DNA of 64,000 nt from Stomorhina lunata. Taxonomy: Eukaryota; Arthropoda; Insecta; Diptera; Rhiniidae. Under the pieces are notes generated by a model. The model did not search any database. It saw only the letters and a list, made by a program, of their open reading frames with translations, and had not been told where the DNA came from. Where the stretch lies: NCBI GenBank assembly GCA_933228675.1, contig OW121740.1, forward strand, positions 53,088,174 through 53,152,173. Direction: 5' to 3'. Both the position numbers and the translations under genes were made by a program. Of this stretch, positions 10,652 to 23,457 are shown piece by piece (the first letter of the stretch is position 1; the number at the start of each line of letters is the position of its first letter).

Positions 10652-12242
10652 TAGCATCTGTTGGCAATTTTGATTCTACGTTTGATTTCGAAACTTATAG
10701 CGTTGTTTATGTTGACAGCGGTACCAAGGTAAACAAATTATTTTACAACCTCAAAGCTATAGTTCTCAACGATCACATGTGGTCCAACTCTTATGGACTG
10801 TTTGTTTGTTGTTGTTGTAACAGTTCTGTTGTTTGTGAAAATTCTTTCCTGTAAGATGGTAAAGAAATAAATATATTAATTAGTGGGATTTATACCAATA
10901 TGTGAAGTTTGAAGCTGGAGAAATTGGGCCACCTCTATCGGCCAACTGAGCGCAAAACATTTTGGCCTATTTGGGCAGTTAAATAAGTGCACAGTGGGGG
11001 GGGCTTTGAAGACAGGCTGAGCAACGGTTTAAAGTGCCAGAAACAATACTTTCGCGATATCAGTTGAGTATACTGCTCCAACCGGCACTTAATTGTGCTA
11101 ATATTGATCTAGTTTGCCTGGGGAGTAGCCGTTACTAACCGAAATTGGAGGGGGTGTTCATTAAGGACTTTATTGCATCGGTAGCCGTTAATGGCATCAG
11201 TGACTGCCAATTGATGCAATGTTTTCCGCGCATTGTCTGTTTGTACAAACCATCAGTTTTGTTTCTGATTCAATTGGACCCATTTTATTAGATTTCTTTT
11301 CGATACTTAATAAGGCGGAAGTTACCTCGTGCAATGTGTGTTCCATGATATCAATGTCATCGACAAACGCGAGTAGAATGTATTTTCTGTATGAAAATTA
11401 TTCCAGTTGCATTGTCTGCAGCATCTCGGGCGATTTTCTCTAACACAATATTGAAGAGATCGCATGGTAAACTATTGCCTTGCCTGAATCCCCGTTTAGT
11501 TGTGAAGGAGAAGATAGGCTCTTACCTTTTTTGCCTCTTAAGGTTGTATCAGTTAATGTCATCCTGCATAGCCTTATTAACTTCGCAGGCATTGCATCGG
11601 GCTGTCAAGAACAGCTTTTTAGTTAACAAAAAGGCGATATGTATCAATCTGTTTCTCTTGTGTTTTCTCCAGGATTTGTCGTAGAGTAAGTGTCTGGCCA
11701 GTGGTTGATTTACCTGGTCTTAAGCTACATTGGTACATCCTAATTATTTCGTTAATTTCGTATGATCGATAGAATTTTATATGCAATTGAAAGGAGGTTT
11801 ATAACTCTATAATTGGCATATACAGTTTTATCTCTTTTTTGTGCACTGGACAAATAACACCGAGACTCCAATTATCGGGCATACGTTCTGCTAACCATAC
11901 GGTTTTTTTAAGCTGGGACATACACCTTAGCAATTCATCACCTCCGGCCTTAAAAAGTTCTGCTGGCAAGCCATCGGCACCCTCAATTTTATTATTTTTT
12001 AGTCGAGTTACTGAAATTCTAACCTCATTTTGGTTGGGTGGTGGACATATAACGCCCTCATCATTGATTTGTTCAGGCGTTTGATCTTGGTCGCCTACAT
12101 TTGATACCAGCAATTTGCAAAAGTGCTCCTTTCATAGTTTCAGTACGCCTCCTGTATCTGCCTCTAGGTTTCCAAAACCGGTGTTTAACTTTTTTTTAGA
12201 ATGGAGTAATTTGTAATTTGTTCTTAGGTCTGCATTTAATAA

Positions 12243-13641
12243 CACTGTGCGCCAAATTAGGGGTTATCGATTTTTTCCCGAATGAGACCAAATGGAGATG
12301 ATAGTAGGCAATTAGTAGACCAAAACCCTAAATGGGTTTTGAAAAGTTAGCTCGTGTTTTGAGGGTACAGCTATTTGAAGTCTGGTTATTTGGGTATAAA
12401 ATTTCCCATATAAGTTTCATGTAGAATAAATCAGTGAATAAATTTAACAGTTGAAACTGCATATTGTAGTCTTAATACAATTTTATAAATTACATGTTAA
12501 AATTTTTGAGAATTTGTATTATATTTATTCCTCCATTTTTCCATATTTATACTAAAATTTGGTGAAATTTACAATATCGAGTGCTTAACTTTTTGCTGAA
12601 TTTAGAAACATTTCCCATTTTAATTCGTTTAGGGTGTGTTAAATTAATTGTGGAGGGGTCTTATGTAGTTCCTTACTATTTAAAAGTAATGTACTCCATA
12701 TTTGCTAACCAGAATCGATTCAGAAGACAAAAAGAGGGTCAACTATATAAGTTTTAATGTATTTTTCCACTTAGGAAACATTTTTTCATTTTAAGAATAA
12801 AGTCTAATCCCCCAAATTTATAAACGAATAATAAAATTATTGAAGCTTTATAGTAGAAAATTTCTATGGAAAATTTACACTAATTTTATGTAACTTTCTT
12901 AACAAAAAAAAATAAAAGTCAATTTGTATGATTCAAAACTGGAAATTACTGCTATACTATTCATAAGATTTTAACGTTTTATTTTTTATTGAAAGATATA
13001 TTTTGTCAGTAATATAAAACTTCTTTCATAATTCAATGAAATACCTATTTCTTAACAAAGAATTTTTTGAAAATTTAAAAAGAAGTCCTATTTTTTACCC
13101 AATGTTTGAAATTTTTTCAATGTTCAGTTCTGGTTTCGACAAATCGATTTACATAAAATTTCGGGTGTATTTGATTTAGAAAGTAATTTACAAAATATTT
13201 TCCCTCTAAGCCTTAGACTCTAAGGCAATGTTGGGCAAAGTCTTTCTAATTCCCTGTTACTTCATATTTTGCCTACCCCTAGAGTCTAAGGGCAATTCAA
13301 CTTTTAGTTGGCCGATATAGTAAAGATTTCACCAATTTATTGGAAATTCTCCCAAATTTTGCGAGAAAATGAGATAAAACTTAAAACTAAATTCATGAAA
13401 ATTAAAAAAATTTTTAAATATCATTAAAATACTCAATTATAACATTTAAATTTGTTTACAGATTTACACTACATAGAAAATATATTGAAAACATTTTTTA
13501 AAATAACCCAACTTCAAAAAGCTAGTATAACTTAAAAATTCGAGCTAACTTTTCAAAATACCTTAGGTTTTTTGTTTTACTAATAGCCTACTTTCACTAA
13601 CAATTGGTCTCATTCGGGAAAAAATTCCTTGACGCACAGTG
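12243..13641. mobile_element. Non-coding long-TIR DNA element, 3-bp TAA duplication
   Basis: The outer ends are CACTGTGCG and its inverse CGCACAGTG. The inverted repeats extend about 110 bases inward, sharing TTTTTTCCCGAATGAGACCA, then GTAGGC and TTTTGAAAAGTTAGCTCG. TAA flanks both ends (12240-12242 and 13642-13644). The CACTG end with a 3-bp duplication is compatible with a CACTA/EnSpm-like element, and a TAA site is also compatible with PIF/Harbinger; I cannot decide between them. The interior is A/T-rich with a small hairpin around CTTAGACTCTAAGG (about 13208) and no coding frame. The element sits at the 5' side of the RTE-like LINE. Confidence 0.75.
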
Positions 13642-13822
13642 TAATGTATAATTTGAGCAATATTGATGAATGGATAAGTTTTTTGGTTTGATTTTTTCAA
13701 CATAGATATATTTTAGGTAATTTATGCAAATTGAAAAATTAAAAGTTATTAATGGCGTTTTTCTAATGTCTTAATAGTGACAAAGAGTTTATTAGATCAT
13801 GGTGAATCTCTTTTTTTCAACA

Positions 13823-13933
13823 GGGGGGTTACTGCGTATTTCGATTCGAAAGAAAATATTTTCGAAACACAATGCTTTAAGCATACAAATTCGAACAGTT
13901 TTTCTTTCGAATCGAGATACGCAGTAACCCCCC
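13823..13933. mobile_element. 111-bp palindromic MITE with GGGGGG/CCCCCC ends, copy 1
   Basis: The left arm starts GGGGGGTTACTGCGTAT and continues TTCGATTCGAAAGAAA. The right arm is its inverse, ending ATACGCAGTAACCCCCC. A 5'-truncated relative lies at 51709-51811 in NAA25 intron 4 and shares the loop (AAACACAAT..AAGCATACAAATTCGAA). The pair defines a small foldback family. Confidence 0.75.
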
Positions 13934-14589
13934 AGCACTGCATATATTAACGTACAGAAACTCATCCCGAATGTTTTAAACTTTCGAAAAGAACTTGTTT
14001 TTCGAATTCCAATTAATGATTACTTAAAAGCGTGCTTCTGCTTATACACAAAATATTGACGGACTCTGCTCTATACGTACGTAATCTCGATTAGATAATA
14101 TAAGTAAAAGTCAAAGAATAAAAAAACGCTAAATTAGCAATAATAACAATGTCAAGCAATTGTGTTAAAAAATACCATGTGTTTCTTCTTTTATCATCCA
14201 ATAAGAAAAGTCAGAGAGAGGCACGAGAAAGAGAGTGTAAAAGAAAGGTCTTTCTTTCTGAGAGACTGAGAGTGTGAGAGATTGCAAAACAAAAAGAAAA
14301 CAATTTAATCGATTTATCACAAAAAGAAATTAAGCGGCAAATATTATGTTATTAAAACAATTTTAAGTCTTAAAGATAAATGAAAGTTTTAAGATTGTAA
14401 TCATAGATTTAATTTGTTTAAATAAAAAATTAATTGTTGCACATTAAATTTATGAAAATCTTTGTATTAATCTACCATCAAATTTTTTGGGACAACAACA
14501 ACAAGCATAATCTTGCTTGAACAGTATTGCCAGAAAATGTTAAGTTTCCCCAAATTGTATACTAATATTAGTAAGTAACAGTTTTTTGC
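13934..14589. other. AT-rich interval, no gene recognised
   Basis: It contains a purine-rich tract with GAGAG repeats (about 14205-14285) but no recognisable coding or repeat structure. Confidence 0.45.
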
Positions 14590-16245
14590 CCAAACGAATC
14601 TGATACCTAAACTTTATGTAGAATTGTCTGCTGAATCCGAATTTCGAAGTCAGAATGGTCAAAAGTATAACAGTTTTCGAGATATTCCGAAATAACAATT
14701 TTTTGTGTTTTTAAAAAAAGATGATATCACCTAAATATAGGTATCATCCAAAAAAAATTTCGGATTATGTTTTAGTGTTTTTCTAATTGAATATAATAAA
14801 ATTACTAAAACAACCATGGGTAGTTAGTAAAGGTAAGTCAAAGATACAATAGACAAAAGTTCAATGAAAAATTCATGAAAAATTTTATAAATTTTTGAAA
14901 TTTCGCTCTTTTCAAGTTAATTTTATTTAATATAAGATGTAAAAATGTTTGTATTTTATTCCATGGTACATTAGGGTAACAGAAATTTTTTCTTTGATTT
15001 CAAATATTTTTCTACGGAATATTGTGATACTAGGTGTTAAAATTTAAAAAAAAATTTCATTTTCGCTAAATTCTTCAATTTGAAATCGCAGGTACGTCGA
15101 AACGGTTCAAGATAGCGACTTATCTCCCATTTCAAATTCTTCAATTTGAAATCGTAGGTACGTCGGAAACGGTTCAAGATAGCGACTTATCTCCCATTTG
15201 CCTGTTTTAACATACTGGAGACCAAATTCTAAATTTTTAATACCTATTTGTTGAACAAAATTTTCAAAAAAATTAAAAAATAATTTTTGAAACCGACCTG
15301 AGAGAAATGTACAATTTTCCAACATGAAAAACACTAAATAAATTTGATTATATTTAAATAAAACTGAACTATTTTCTATGTAGTAACAAGCCATTAAATA
15401 ATAAAGTATGTCTAACTTTGGAATTTCTTCATTTACAACATACAATTTTTGGTGCATATCCTTAGGCGCGTTTTCAAGGACATGAATTTTCGGGGGAAAA
15501 TTGCAATAACTTTTAAACTACCTCATGGATTTTCGTCTTTCACGATTTAAAAAAAAGCTGTGTTCTCTTTAATATTCCATTATTTTTTCTTGTTAAAATT
15601 TTTTACTTTTGGTTTAAATTTTACAAAAACAGAAAAATAACCCATTTTTCCCCATTACTTTTAAAGCGCATCGGGTCGCGCCCATAAACTTTTAGACCTA
15701 GTGTCACAATATTCCGTAGAAAAAGTTATAAAATTCGAAAAATCATTTTACTTCATACAAAAAATTGTCACCCTAGTGTATATATTTCAATACAAACATA
15801 CTGCTTCCAACAAGATACAGATTGGTTCAAAATAAGAAAACGACAGAAGATTTAGTGAATTAACCCACTATTTTGTTCTAACAAATTTTTAATATTCTTT
15901 GTTAGTACGTTTACTTGTTTTAGATTTTTTTTCTTGATTTGATAAAATTTGAATATTGGCATAATTCAATTGTTCTTCTGTAACATTGTCATTTTTGCAC
16001 CGAAATGGATTTTATTGAGTAAAAAATGTTCGCATTAAAATATACCAACGTGCAAAGTGATAAAACTTGAAAAATCGGTAGACTATTTGACAAAATAATT
16101 TAATTAAAAGGGACATCATCTTTTTGGAGAACGCAAAAAACAGTAAATTTGCAATATCTCAGAAACTGTTCTACTTTTGACCATTCCGACTTCATATTCG
16201 GATTAAGCGAATTCACATACGGATTGGGATTCATTTGGTCACGAC
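14590..16245. mobile_element. Foldback-like repeat with nested inverted arms
   Basis: Segments near 14630-14700 and 16140-16215 are inverted copies (shared GGTCAAAAGTA.AACAGTTT and AATCCGAAT). Further in, CTACGGAATATTGTGATACT (about 15013-15032) pairs with the inverse near 15698-15719, so the region folds around a centre near 15400. A direct duplication of about 66 bp (15071-15136 and 15137-15202, both with ACGGTTCAAGATAGCGACT) lies in the left half. The 116-codon minus frame at 15107-15457 has no recognisable domain. Confidence 0.5.
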
Positions 16246-16289
16246 TTTCTTAAAATGTTGTTAAGCAGTGTAATTGAAAATACACTTAA

Positions 16290-16530
16290 GCCATTTCCTT
16301 CATTAGGGGCTACATGGGAGCTAGAGTCAAATGTTGACCGATCTTCTTGAAATTTACCAATTTGATTATCTTAAGACCTAGAAGTGGCTTTTAGCAAATA
16401 CGAACCGATTTCAACAAAATTTGGTAAGTGATTTTTGTTTATTAAAGACATATTTGTTAAAGACATATTCTTTTAGATTTCATAAAAATATCCGGACATC
16501 CATGTAAACTTGTTACCAAAGTATAGGTCG
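16290..16530 (+). repeat. DINE-like repeat fragment
   Basis: Shared phrases GGGAGCTAGAGTCAAATG, GACCGAT and CATGTAAACTTGTTACC mark a diverged piece of the repeat family seen intact at 59925-60613. The ends are not clear. Confidence 0.4.
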
Positions 16531-17500
<970 letters not shown>

Positions 17501-17739
17501 TATAACTACATTTACGTTACTTTAATATATAAAACCTCTAACTAATATTTTTCTTACATTACAGGAGAGGGAAAATAAACTAAATAAAATCTTAAGTTTT
17601 GAAGATACAGAAATTTTTAAACGCAGTTTTTTACTAAATTCTTTGAAGGATTTAATACTGAAATAATGTTTTTTGAAATTAAAATATTTTTATAAAATTA
17701 TATAATAAAAGCTTTTAAAAGCAATTTGAATGTAAAACG

Positions 17740-17890
17740 ACTTAGGGCCTTTCTATATTAAAGTAACGATGTGTACGTCTCTAAGACTTAAGAAAAACGT
17801 GTAAAGTTGTTGGTCCATATTTGACCTTAGTAGTGAATGGTATCATACAGTCGGGCATGACCTACTACAGCTTTCTCTTACTTGTTTACA
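17740..17890 (-). repeat. DINE-like repeat fragment (terminal part)
   Basis: GGTCCATATTTGACC and GAATGGTATCATACAGTCGG..TGACCTACTACAGCT match the CAAGTAAG-type terminus of the DINE-like family in inverse orientation. Only the end is retained. Confidence 0.4.
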
Positions 17891-17919
17891 ATTTAAATCA
17901 GTAACACTATCATTGGTTT

Positions 17920-18110
17920 AACAAACAACTCTGATTAATTAAAGAAATTGTGCAAATATTTAATAAACAAAGAAAAAATACAAAATTTAATTACACTTTG
18001 AAAATAGAAAGTTGTTTCATTCCGAAAATTATTTTATTTTTACTTTTTCTATAGAAGCAAAATACGGAATTCAATCCAATTCCGAAAGGAATTGATTTCT
18101 GTGACGGGCT
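17920..18110. repeat. Fragment of the GTCACAGA/GAATTCC repeat family
   Basis: GAATTGATTTCTGTGAC with nearby AGCAAAATACGGAATTC and ATTCCGAAA is the inverse of the left part of the element at 51931-52346. Only about 190 bases are recognisable. Confidence 0.45.
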
Positions 18111-19691
18111 GACAGTCTGCCTCAAAAACCTTAAATTTCTATTTTTAGCATAAATCCCCACATCTGGCTACACTGCAGTCAATAGAATGTGTATGTATGT
18201 AAAAGTGAAAAGAAAGTCAAGGATAGAAATAAGAGAAGAAAACATGTAAATTATACTTACAATTCTTTAATCAGCATTTTTAGAAGTTGTTATTAATCAA
18301 ATTGGAATAATTGGTTGTATGAAAGAATTGTATCAATTCAAAATTTGATTTTCACTTGTTGGGTGATAAAAATTTTTTGCACAAAATTTGTTGTTATTTG
18401 ATATATAAATTTGTCACTGATATCAGCAGCATTCACTTTATTCGTACTTATTTGTTGTTTTTGTTGTTGTTTATTTTTTTCTTTTCAATTTATTTAATAT
18501 TTCTTTTTGTTTTTCCTGTTGTTGGTGTGACAGTAGTAATAATAATAATAATGTGGTGTGATGAAGAAGGAAACAAATATAAAAAGGGGGAAATATATCG
18601 AAGGAGAACCGTTGTCGTCGTAACGGGGAGAGAAGGTCGTGGCTCTGAGCTGGCAAAATACAATAAAAAAATGTATAAATTTATGTTAAGATATATAACA
18701 TGAAAAAATCGAATATTTTTTAAAGGATTTTTGTGAAAATTTCTTTAAAGATCAATTGAAGTTACACTTTATTTTGTTAAGAAATTCAATCTAAAACACT
18801 TTTATTTTCTCTTTTTAAAAAAATATGACAACTTTAGCAAAAATCAACCAGCAAAAAAAATTGCAAATGAAAAAATATCTATTGAATTTTTCCACATCTA
18901 TTCGCACACATAAAATAGAGGAATAAAAAAAATTGTCTCCAACTATGTTTCTTTGATGACGTCCTCCTTTTAATTTTTTTTTTCTTTTTTTCTGTGTATT
19001 AAGCGAAAAATTTATTTCATTTTTTCCCTTTCAAAGATTCTCACTTTACTCAATGCTTTTCTTGAGTTTAAGACTTTTAATTCTTCAAGCCTTAGAATTT
19101 TCTTTCAGAATTAATTAATTATATTGGAAATTTAATTTTTTTTTTACTTTTTTATATTCCAATTACGAACGTAACTTTTACGTGTATTTGTAGCCGCTCG
19201 AAAAATCCATCTAACAATGAATGTCACGAAAGAGAAAAATACTGCAAAGTAAAAGTAAAATGAAAAAAAAAAACTTCTCACACACAGAGTTGTAAAAATT
19301 AGTATTAAACGGTAGTGAGGGAATTATAAAGTGTACAATTGAATATGAAAATTTGAAGATTTTAATTAAAAATAATCTGTTTGTTATATACTTTATTTTT
19401 AAATTTATTTACATACAAATTTCTTTTATAAAATATAGAAAATAAAAATTTCCATTAATTTTATATATTTAGTTAGTGATGGTCTGATGGTTTGTACCAC
19501 AACGTACCACATCATATAAAAGTCGTGATCAGTGATGACAACTTTGTTATTAAATATATTTGATATAAGCGTATTATTGGATATACAAAACGTAAAAATC
19601 TGACCAACGCATATAATATCGAATTCTTCGAATGTTTCACATATAAATCTTTTGGAAAAACTAGGTCTAATTTCTTATATGGGATCTAGCG
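18111..19691. other. AT-rich interval, no gene recognised
   Basis: It consists of A/T-rich sequence with poly-T and poly-A runs and an AAT microsatellite (about 18536-18552). The 115-codon plus frame at 18356-18703 is hydrophobic F/L-rich low complexity without a domain. It could be non-coding sequence of an unrecognised gene. Confidence 0.4.
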
Positions 19692-20217
19692 TAGAGCTGG
19701 CAAACTATCGATAGTCACGCCATTCGATATTTTCCATATTTTTTGCAAAACTATCGATGGCATCGAAATGTTTGAAAAGTGTCCAAAAGCTTTATTGTTG
19801 CTTGTAATATTTGTTTGGTTCGTATTCTTCCGATTTTTTTTTAAAAAGTTTCTATTATGTTTGGTTGTTTCGGCTCTTTGCTATAAGAAGGATGGCTGCG
19901 TTTTAGATGGTCAAATAAGTTTGAGTTGTTACCACTAGTTTTGCAAATTTTCTTGCAAAACCGACAATTAGCATATTCTGGCATATTCATGGTAATTACC
20001 AAGTCGTGCTTTTTTCAATGGAATAAATTCGATATCACTTTCGCTGTCTTCATCAGCAATTTCATTGCTGTTTTCTGCTAGGGAAATATTTGTATCAACT
20101 TTCAAATAAAAAAAATTCAGTTATACTTTTTTTACGATAGTATCGCTATCGAAAAAAAAACATCTATAGTTTAGAGAAAACAAAACTATCGATACTATTG
20201 ATGGTTTACCAGCTCTA
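19692..20217 (-). mobile_element. hAT element remnant with 8-bp target duplication and BED-finger remnant
   Basis: The termini are TAGAGCTGG and CCAGCTCTA, with ACTATCGATA just inside both ends. An 8-bp duplication ATCTAGCG flanks it (19684-19691 and 20218-20225), the hallmark of hAT elements. The minus strand near 19966-19880 encodes CRFCKKICKTSG..NLFDHLKRSHPS, a BED-type zinc finger (C-x2-C, H-x4-H) as found at the N-terminus of hAT transposases. An acidic stretch precedes it, separated by a frameshift. No catalytic domain is present, so it is non-autonomous. Confidence 0.85.
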
Positions 20218-20225
20218 ATCTAGCG

Positions 20226-21180
20226 TCAAATGTGAACCGATTTCTCGATATTTTCCAATTTAATAACTGTTTATACAAAAATTAAGTTCACATATTCTTA
20301 TGATGTACTCGGAATACTAATTTAATATACATTGTTATACCCTTTACCACCACAGCACAGCGGGAAAATACGTCCAAAACTCAATAACTTGGTCATATCT
20401 TGACTTATGTTCTTGAAATTTTCAGTATTTATTATTAATATACCTTTTGTTAAACTGAAATAGTTTTTTTTTTAAGAAAATATAAAGGCCGAGGTCACCT
20501 AAACTGGACAACTAAACATGCTGAAAAATCTTAAATAGGATAATAAATACAAGCAATCCCTATCATACGATATATGACTTGCCAAAATCGGACATGTCAT
20601 TTCAGAGATATTGGGCTCATACTGTGAGCTTATATCCAGATTTTGTACGCTTTTAAAAAAACCTACAAAAAAGCTCTAAACATCAAGTATTTTTATAAAA
20701 AATATTACGATTTCTTGAATAATATAAAATTTGAGGATTTTATAAATGTTATTGCGTCCACAATTATGTAACCACTACCTATATACTTTAATAAATAATA
20801 TAAAGGTCATTCAAAATTCAAAATTTTGTTGTTTTTGTATCTTTATATATAAATTTTGCATAGAATTAGAAAGGAAACTAAAGAAAATGACATAAAAATA
20901 TTACATCACGCTTTTATTTCACTTCACGTAATGATTTTTTCGCGATAAATTGCATAAAATTGTGAAAAGGGGGTGTTACTAAAAACGGTATAATTCTTAA
21001 AATGGAATGCAAAGGGATATGAAATTCGAAGAGCTTATTAATGATTCAATTCAGCTATTAGAGAGTGTAGTGCTTCAACCTCTAAAAATCTCTAAAAAAA
21101 ATTCGCGGTCTATCAAACTTTGTAGTTAAATTTTTTTTATGGTTGTTTTAACTGCTTGAATTCTAGATAAATCATAGGTT
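20226..21180. other. AT-rich interval, no gene recognised
   Basis: A short DINE-like terminus (TTATACCCTTTACCACC, about 20334-20354) is visible. The rest has no recognisable gene or repeat. Confidence 0.4.
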
Positions 21181-22391
21181 CGGTTTTTAAAATAAATCTA
21201 TTTTGATTTAAATTTGTTGTAAAATTTAGATAATTTTATTAAAACAAAGTAAAAGTATATTTATTAAATTATAATTTAATACTAAAATTTAGGAAATTAA
21301 TTCACGTTTTCTAAATATAAGAGATTTCATTAATATTAGTGATTTTTCGACCTTTTTGTTTAATTAAATAAAAGACTTGTCGAGCTTGAGGTCAGTTTTT
21401 AGTTTTAAAATATTTATTATTATCGATATTTCATACATAGTTTATTGTTACTCATGTAAGATGTTATTTGTTTTTCGTTTTTAAGCACAGTGGTTTTGAT
21501 AATTTTATTTAATATAAGAGATTTCTTAAATAAATCTTGTTTCTTTTAGAGAAACTGCAGAGCCCCTTGAGCTTTTATAATATTTGCATCCGAGCGACAA
21601 TTTACTTCAACAGTCATTTTTACGAACAGCTACGAATCTTTAAAAGTATAGTCGATAGAAGCAAATCTAAGGTCGACAGCTAAACTTTCATGAATACTTT
21701 CTTTTAGAAGCAGAAATCTAAGAGTAAACTTAATTCGCGATTATGATGCTTTTTAATGCTTGTTTGTAAAATATTATTACGAACTGACGAACTATTGAAT
21801 TACCGAACAGTTTTTCTTACAGCCTCTAGGTTCAAATTTATATGGGCAATCGGTTTTAAATGATTAAAAGTTTCATCTTCGCCATCTTCAAAATTGTCTT
21901 CGCTTTCGTCGGTTTTAAATCCACATCTGGATTTATAAGAAATTTTTCATAAAAAACATCAGTGACTGCAAGATGAATTCCGAATGCCAACCATAACTGA
22001 AGCAGTGTTTGATTTTCAGATCCAAATTTGATATTGACTGCTGCTCCATCTATAGTACATGCTACGATGTTTGTATCAAGTGAAATATTAAACTCCATTA
22101 GCTTTTGGTTTCTTGCATTTGCTTGGAGTTACACGTTCCAAAAATACGGCTGAGTCACATACCGTCTTGCACTTGTCCATTCGTCCATTGTAAGGCACCT
22201 TTTGTTCTTTTTTTCATTCTTCTGTTTCATTTCATAGACAAATTACGTGCAAATTTATAATGTTATTTCTGAATAATACCAACAAAAAATTATGAAAAAT
22301 AAATAGCTAAAATCGCGATTTTTTCTACGGTTTTCGGTTTTGAGGCATAAAAAACCGAGGTTTCAGTTTCGGTTAAAACTGCAAGCCCTAG
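21181..22391 (-). mobile_element. Decayed hAT element
   Basis: The right end is TAGGGCTTGCAGTTTTAACC when read on the minus strand (ending at 22391), a hAT-like start. It carries a transposase fragment at 21856-22098. The left end is not clear; a TAGGTTCGGTTTTT stretch near 21177 may be related. No target duplication was established. Confidence 0.45.
21856..22098 (-). pseudogene. hAT transposase fragment
   Basis: The 80-aa frame includes NIVACTIDGAAVNIKFGSEN and WLAFGIHLAVTDVFYEKF. The first matches the hAT catalytic-core pattern TDGASNM.K, and the second matches the pattern C.AH.IHLAV.DV with the expected residues altered. Both upstream BED finger and downstream dimerisation domain are missing. 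Confidence 0.65.
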
Positions 22392-23047
22392 TTTAATATA
22401 CATTTTTATGTATTATAAGTTTGTGCTGATGTATGTAACACATAGAAATATTTGTCTTGGACCCACCGCCCGTCTGGCAGGGCGTCTGGCAGACTGAACC
22501 CCCGTAAAGCATGTAATCAAAATACAGCTCGCAACTCTAAATATAGTTTTATGAAATTTGGCACAGATCATCATGGCTATTGAAATTCGTCAAAATCGGT
22601 CTGTTATTTATGGTACCTTCCATAGGCCTCACTTCCCGGAATTAATATCAATATTTTTTCATGAAATCTAAAACAAAAACTGCTTATGTAAACCAAAATC
22701 ACTTGACCATAGCTCTCATACAAACTCTTCTGTCAAAACGCACTAAATGAGACTAAAACGCTCATTGATCTGAAGATAATGAGAATTTTGAGTTTATTTT
22801 TTGCATACGTAATTTTTGTAAAAACTGTAATCAACTTGTCAAGATAATCGGTCCACATTTGACCCTAGCTCTCATATAAGTCCAAATGGCGGAAACAGTT
22901 TAAATATATAAGTTTTGAGAAAATGTTTGTATGATGGCAAAATTGAGAAAATATTTGTCTTTATACAGGAAAAAGAACACCTTTGACCTTAGTGGTAAAG
23001 GGTATCGTATGGTCGGACTTGACCGAATATAGCACTTTTTTACTTGT
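22392..23047 (-). repeat. DINE-like dispersed repeat, near-complete copy
   Basis: In inverse orientation it carries all landmarks of the family: ATAAGTTTGTGCTGATGTAT, GACCCACC, the GTCTGGC box, TTCGTCAAAATCGGT, CCACATTTGACCCTAGCTC and the end GGGTATCGTATGGTCGG..TTGACCGAATATAGCAC..TTACTTG. It is about 655 bases long. Confidence 0.6.
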
Positions 23048-23221
23048 TTTTTTTTTTTAATTTAGGACCAGCACTCAGGGGATGACCCCTACTTATACAA
23101 TGCATTGTGTTGGAACTAGGAAAATAGGTTATGGGAGGGTGGATAGATGGAGTAGTGTTTATGGATAATAATAATTTCCAAGACAACATTCCAATTGGAA
23201 CAAGTGGTACTTCTTTCAGAC

Positions 23222-23457
23222 AATGAGCTGCATCCGATTCTATTTTTAGACTCATTGAAAGAGACCTACTTTTTAACTCCGACTCCGAACGGCAAATGCA
23301 TTAGTTAAAGAAAATTTACATAGCCTAATAGCCACTGGTATTAGGCTATGCTGATTTAGGCTAGCTGAGTTAGAGGTGAACCGCCGCTTTTTTGAAAATC
23401 GAACTTGGGTCCTCTGGCATGCTAGGCGGATGACTAACCTGCTATACCACGGCGGTC
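23222..23457 (-). repeat. tRNA-Ala-derived SINE, copy 2
   Basis: The head reads CCGCCGTGGTATAGCAGG, then CGCCTAGCATGCCAGAGG. The second stretch closely follows the anticodon arm of tRNA-Ala with AGC in the loop. The body (CTAGCC..., CATTTGCCGTTCGGAG, GACTCATTG) matches copy 1. The 3' side extends with ATGCAGCTCATTGTCTGAAA, a tail shared with the copy at 38090. Confidence 0.75.

Larger units (their letters stand above)
8880..12180 (-). mobile_element. RTE-like LINE, broken and interrupted by a DD37E transposon
   Basis: Reading down the minus strand: RT N-terminal region QNEVRISVTRLKNNKIEGADG and LPAELFKAGGDELL (12050-11950); LAFVDDIDIMEHTLHEVTS, the YADD-equivalent region changed to FVDD (about 11380-11330); FVYLGTAV and FEIKRRIKIANRC (10735-10654); the transposon at 9344-10651; then MLLYGAVSWAL and RKILRKIIGP (9259-9170) to the tail RLKLQCFEYEIG (about 8935). 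FEIKRRI...ANRC and LLYGAVSW are split exactly by the insertion, which shows that the LINE is older. The order and motifs fit RTE-type ORF2 proteins. Several frameshifts are present, and 10860-11220 is not readable. Confidence 0.75.

Noticed and set aside
18356..18703. 115-codon plus frame as a small gene
   Set aside because: The composition is F/L/I/V-rich from A/T-rich DNA, an AAT microsatellite runs through it and no domain or splice context is visible.
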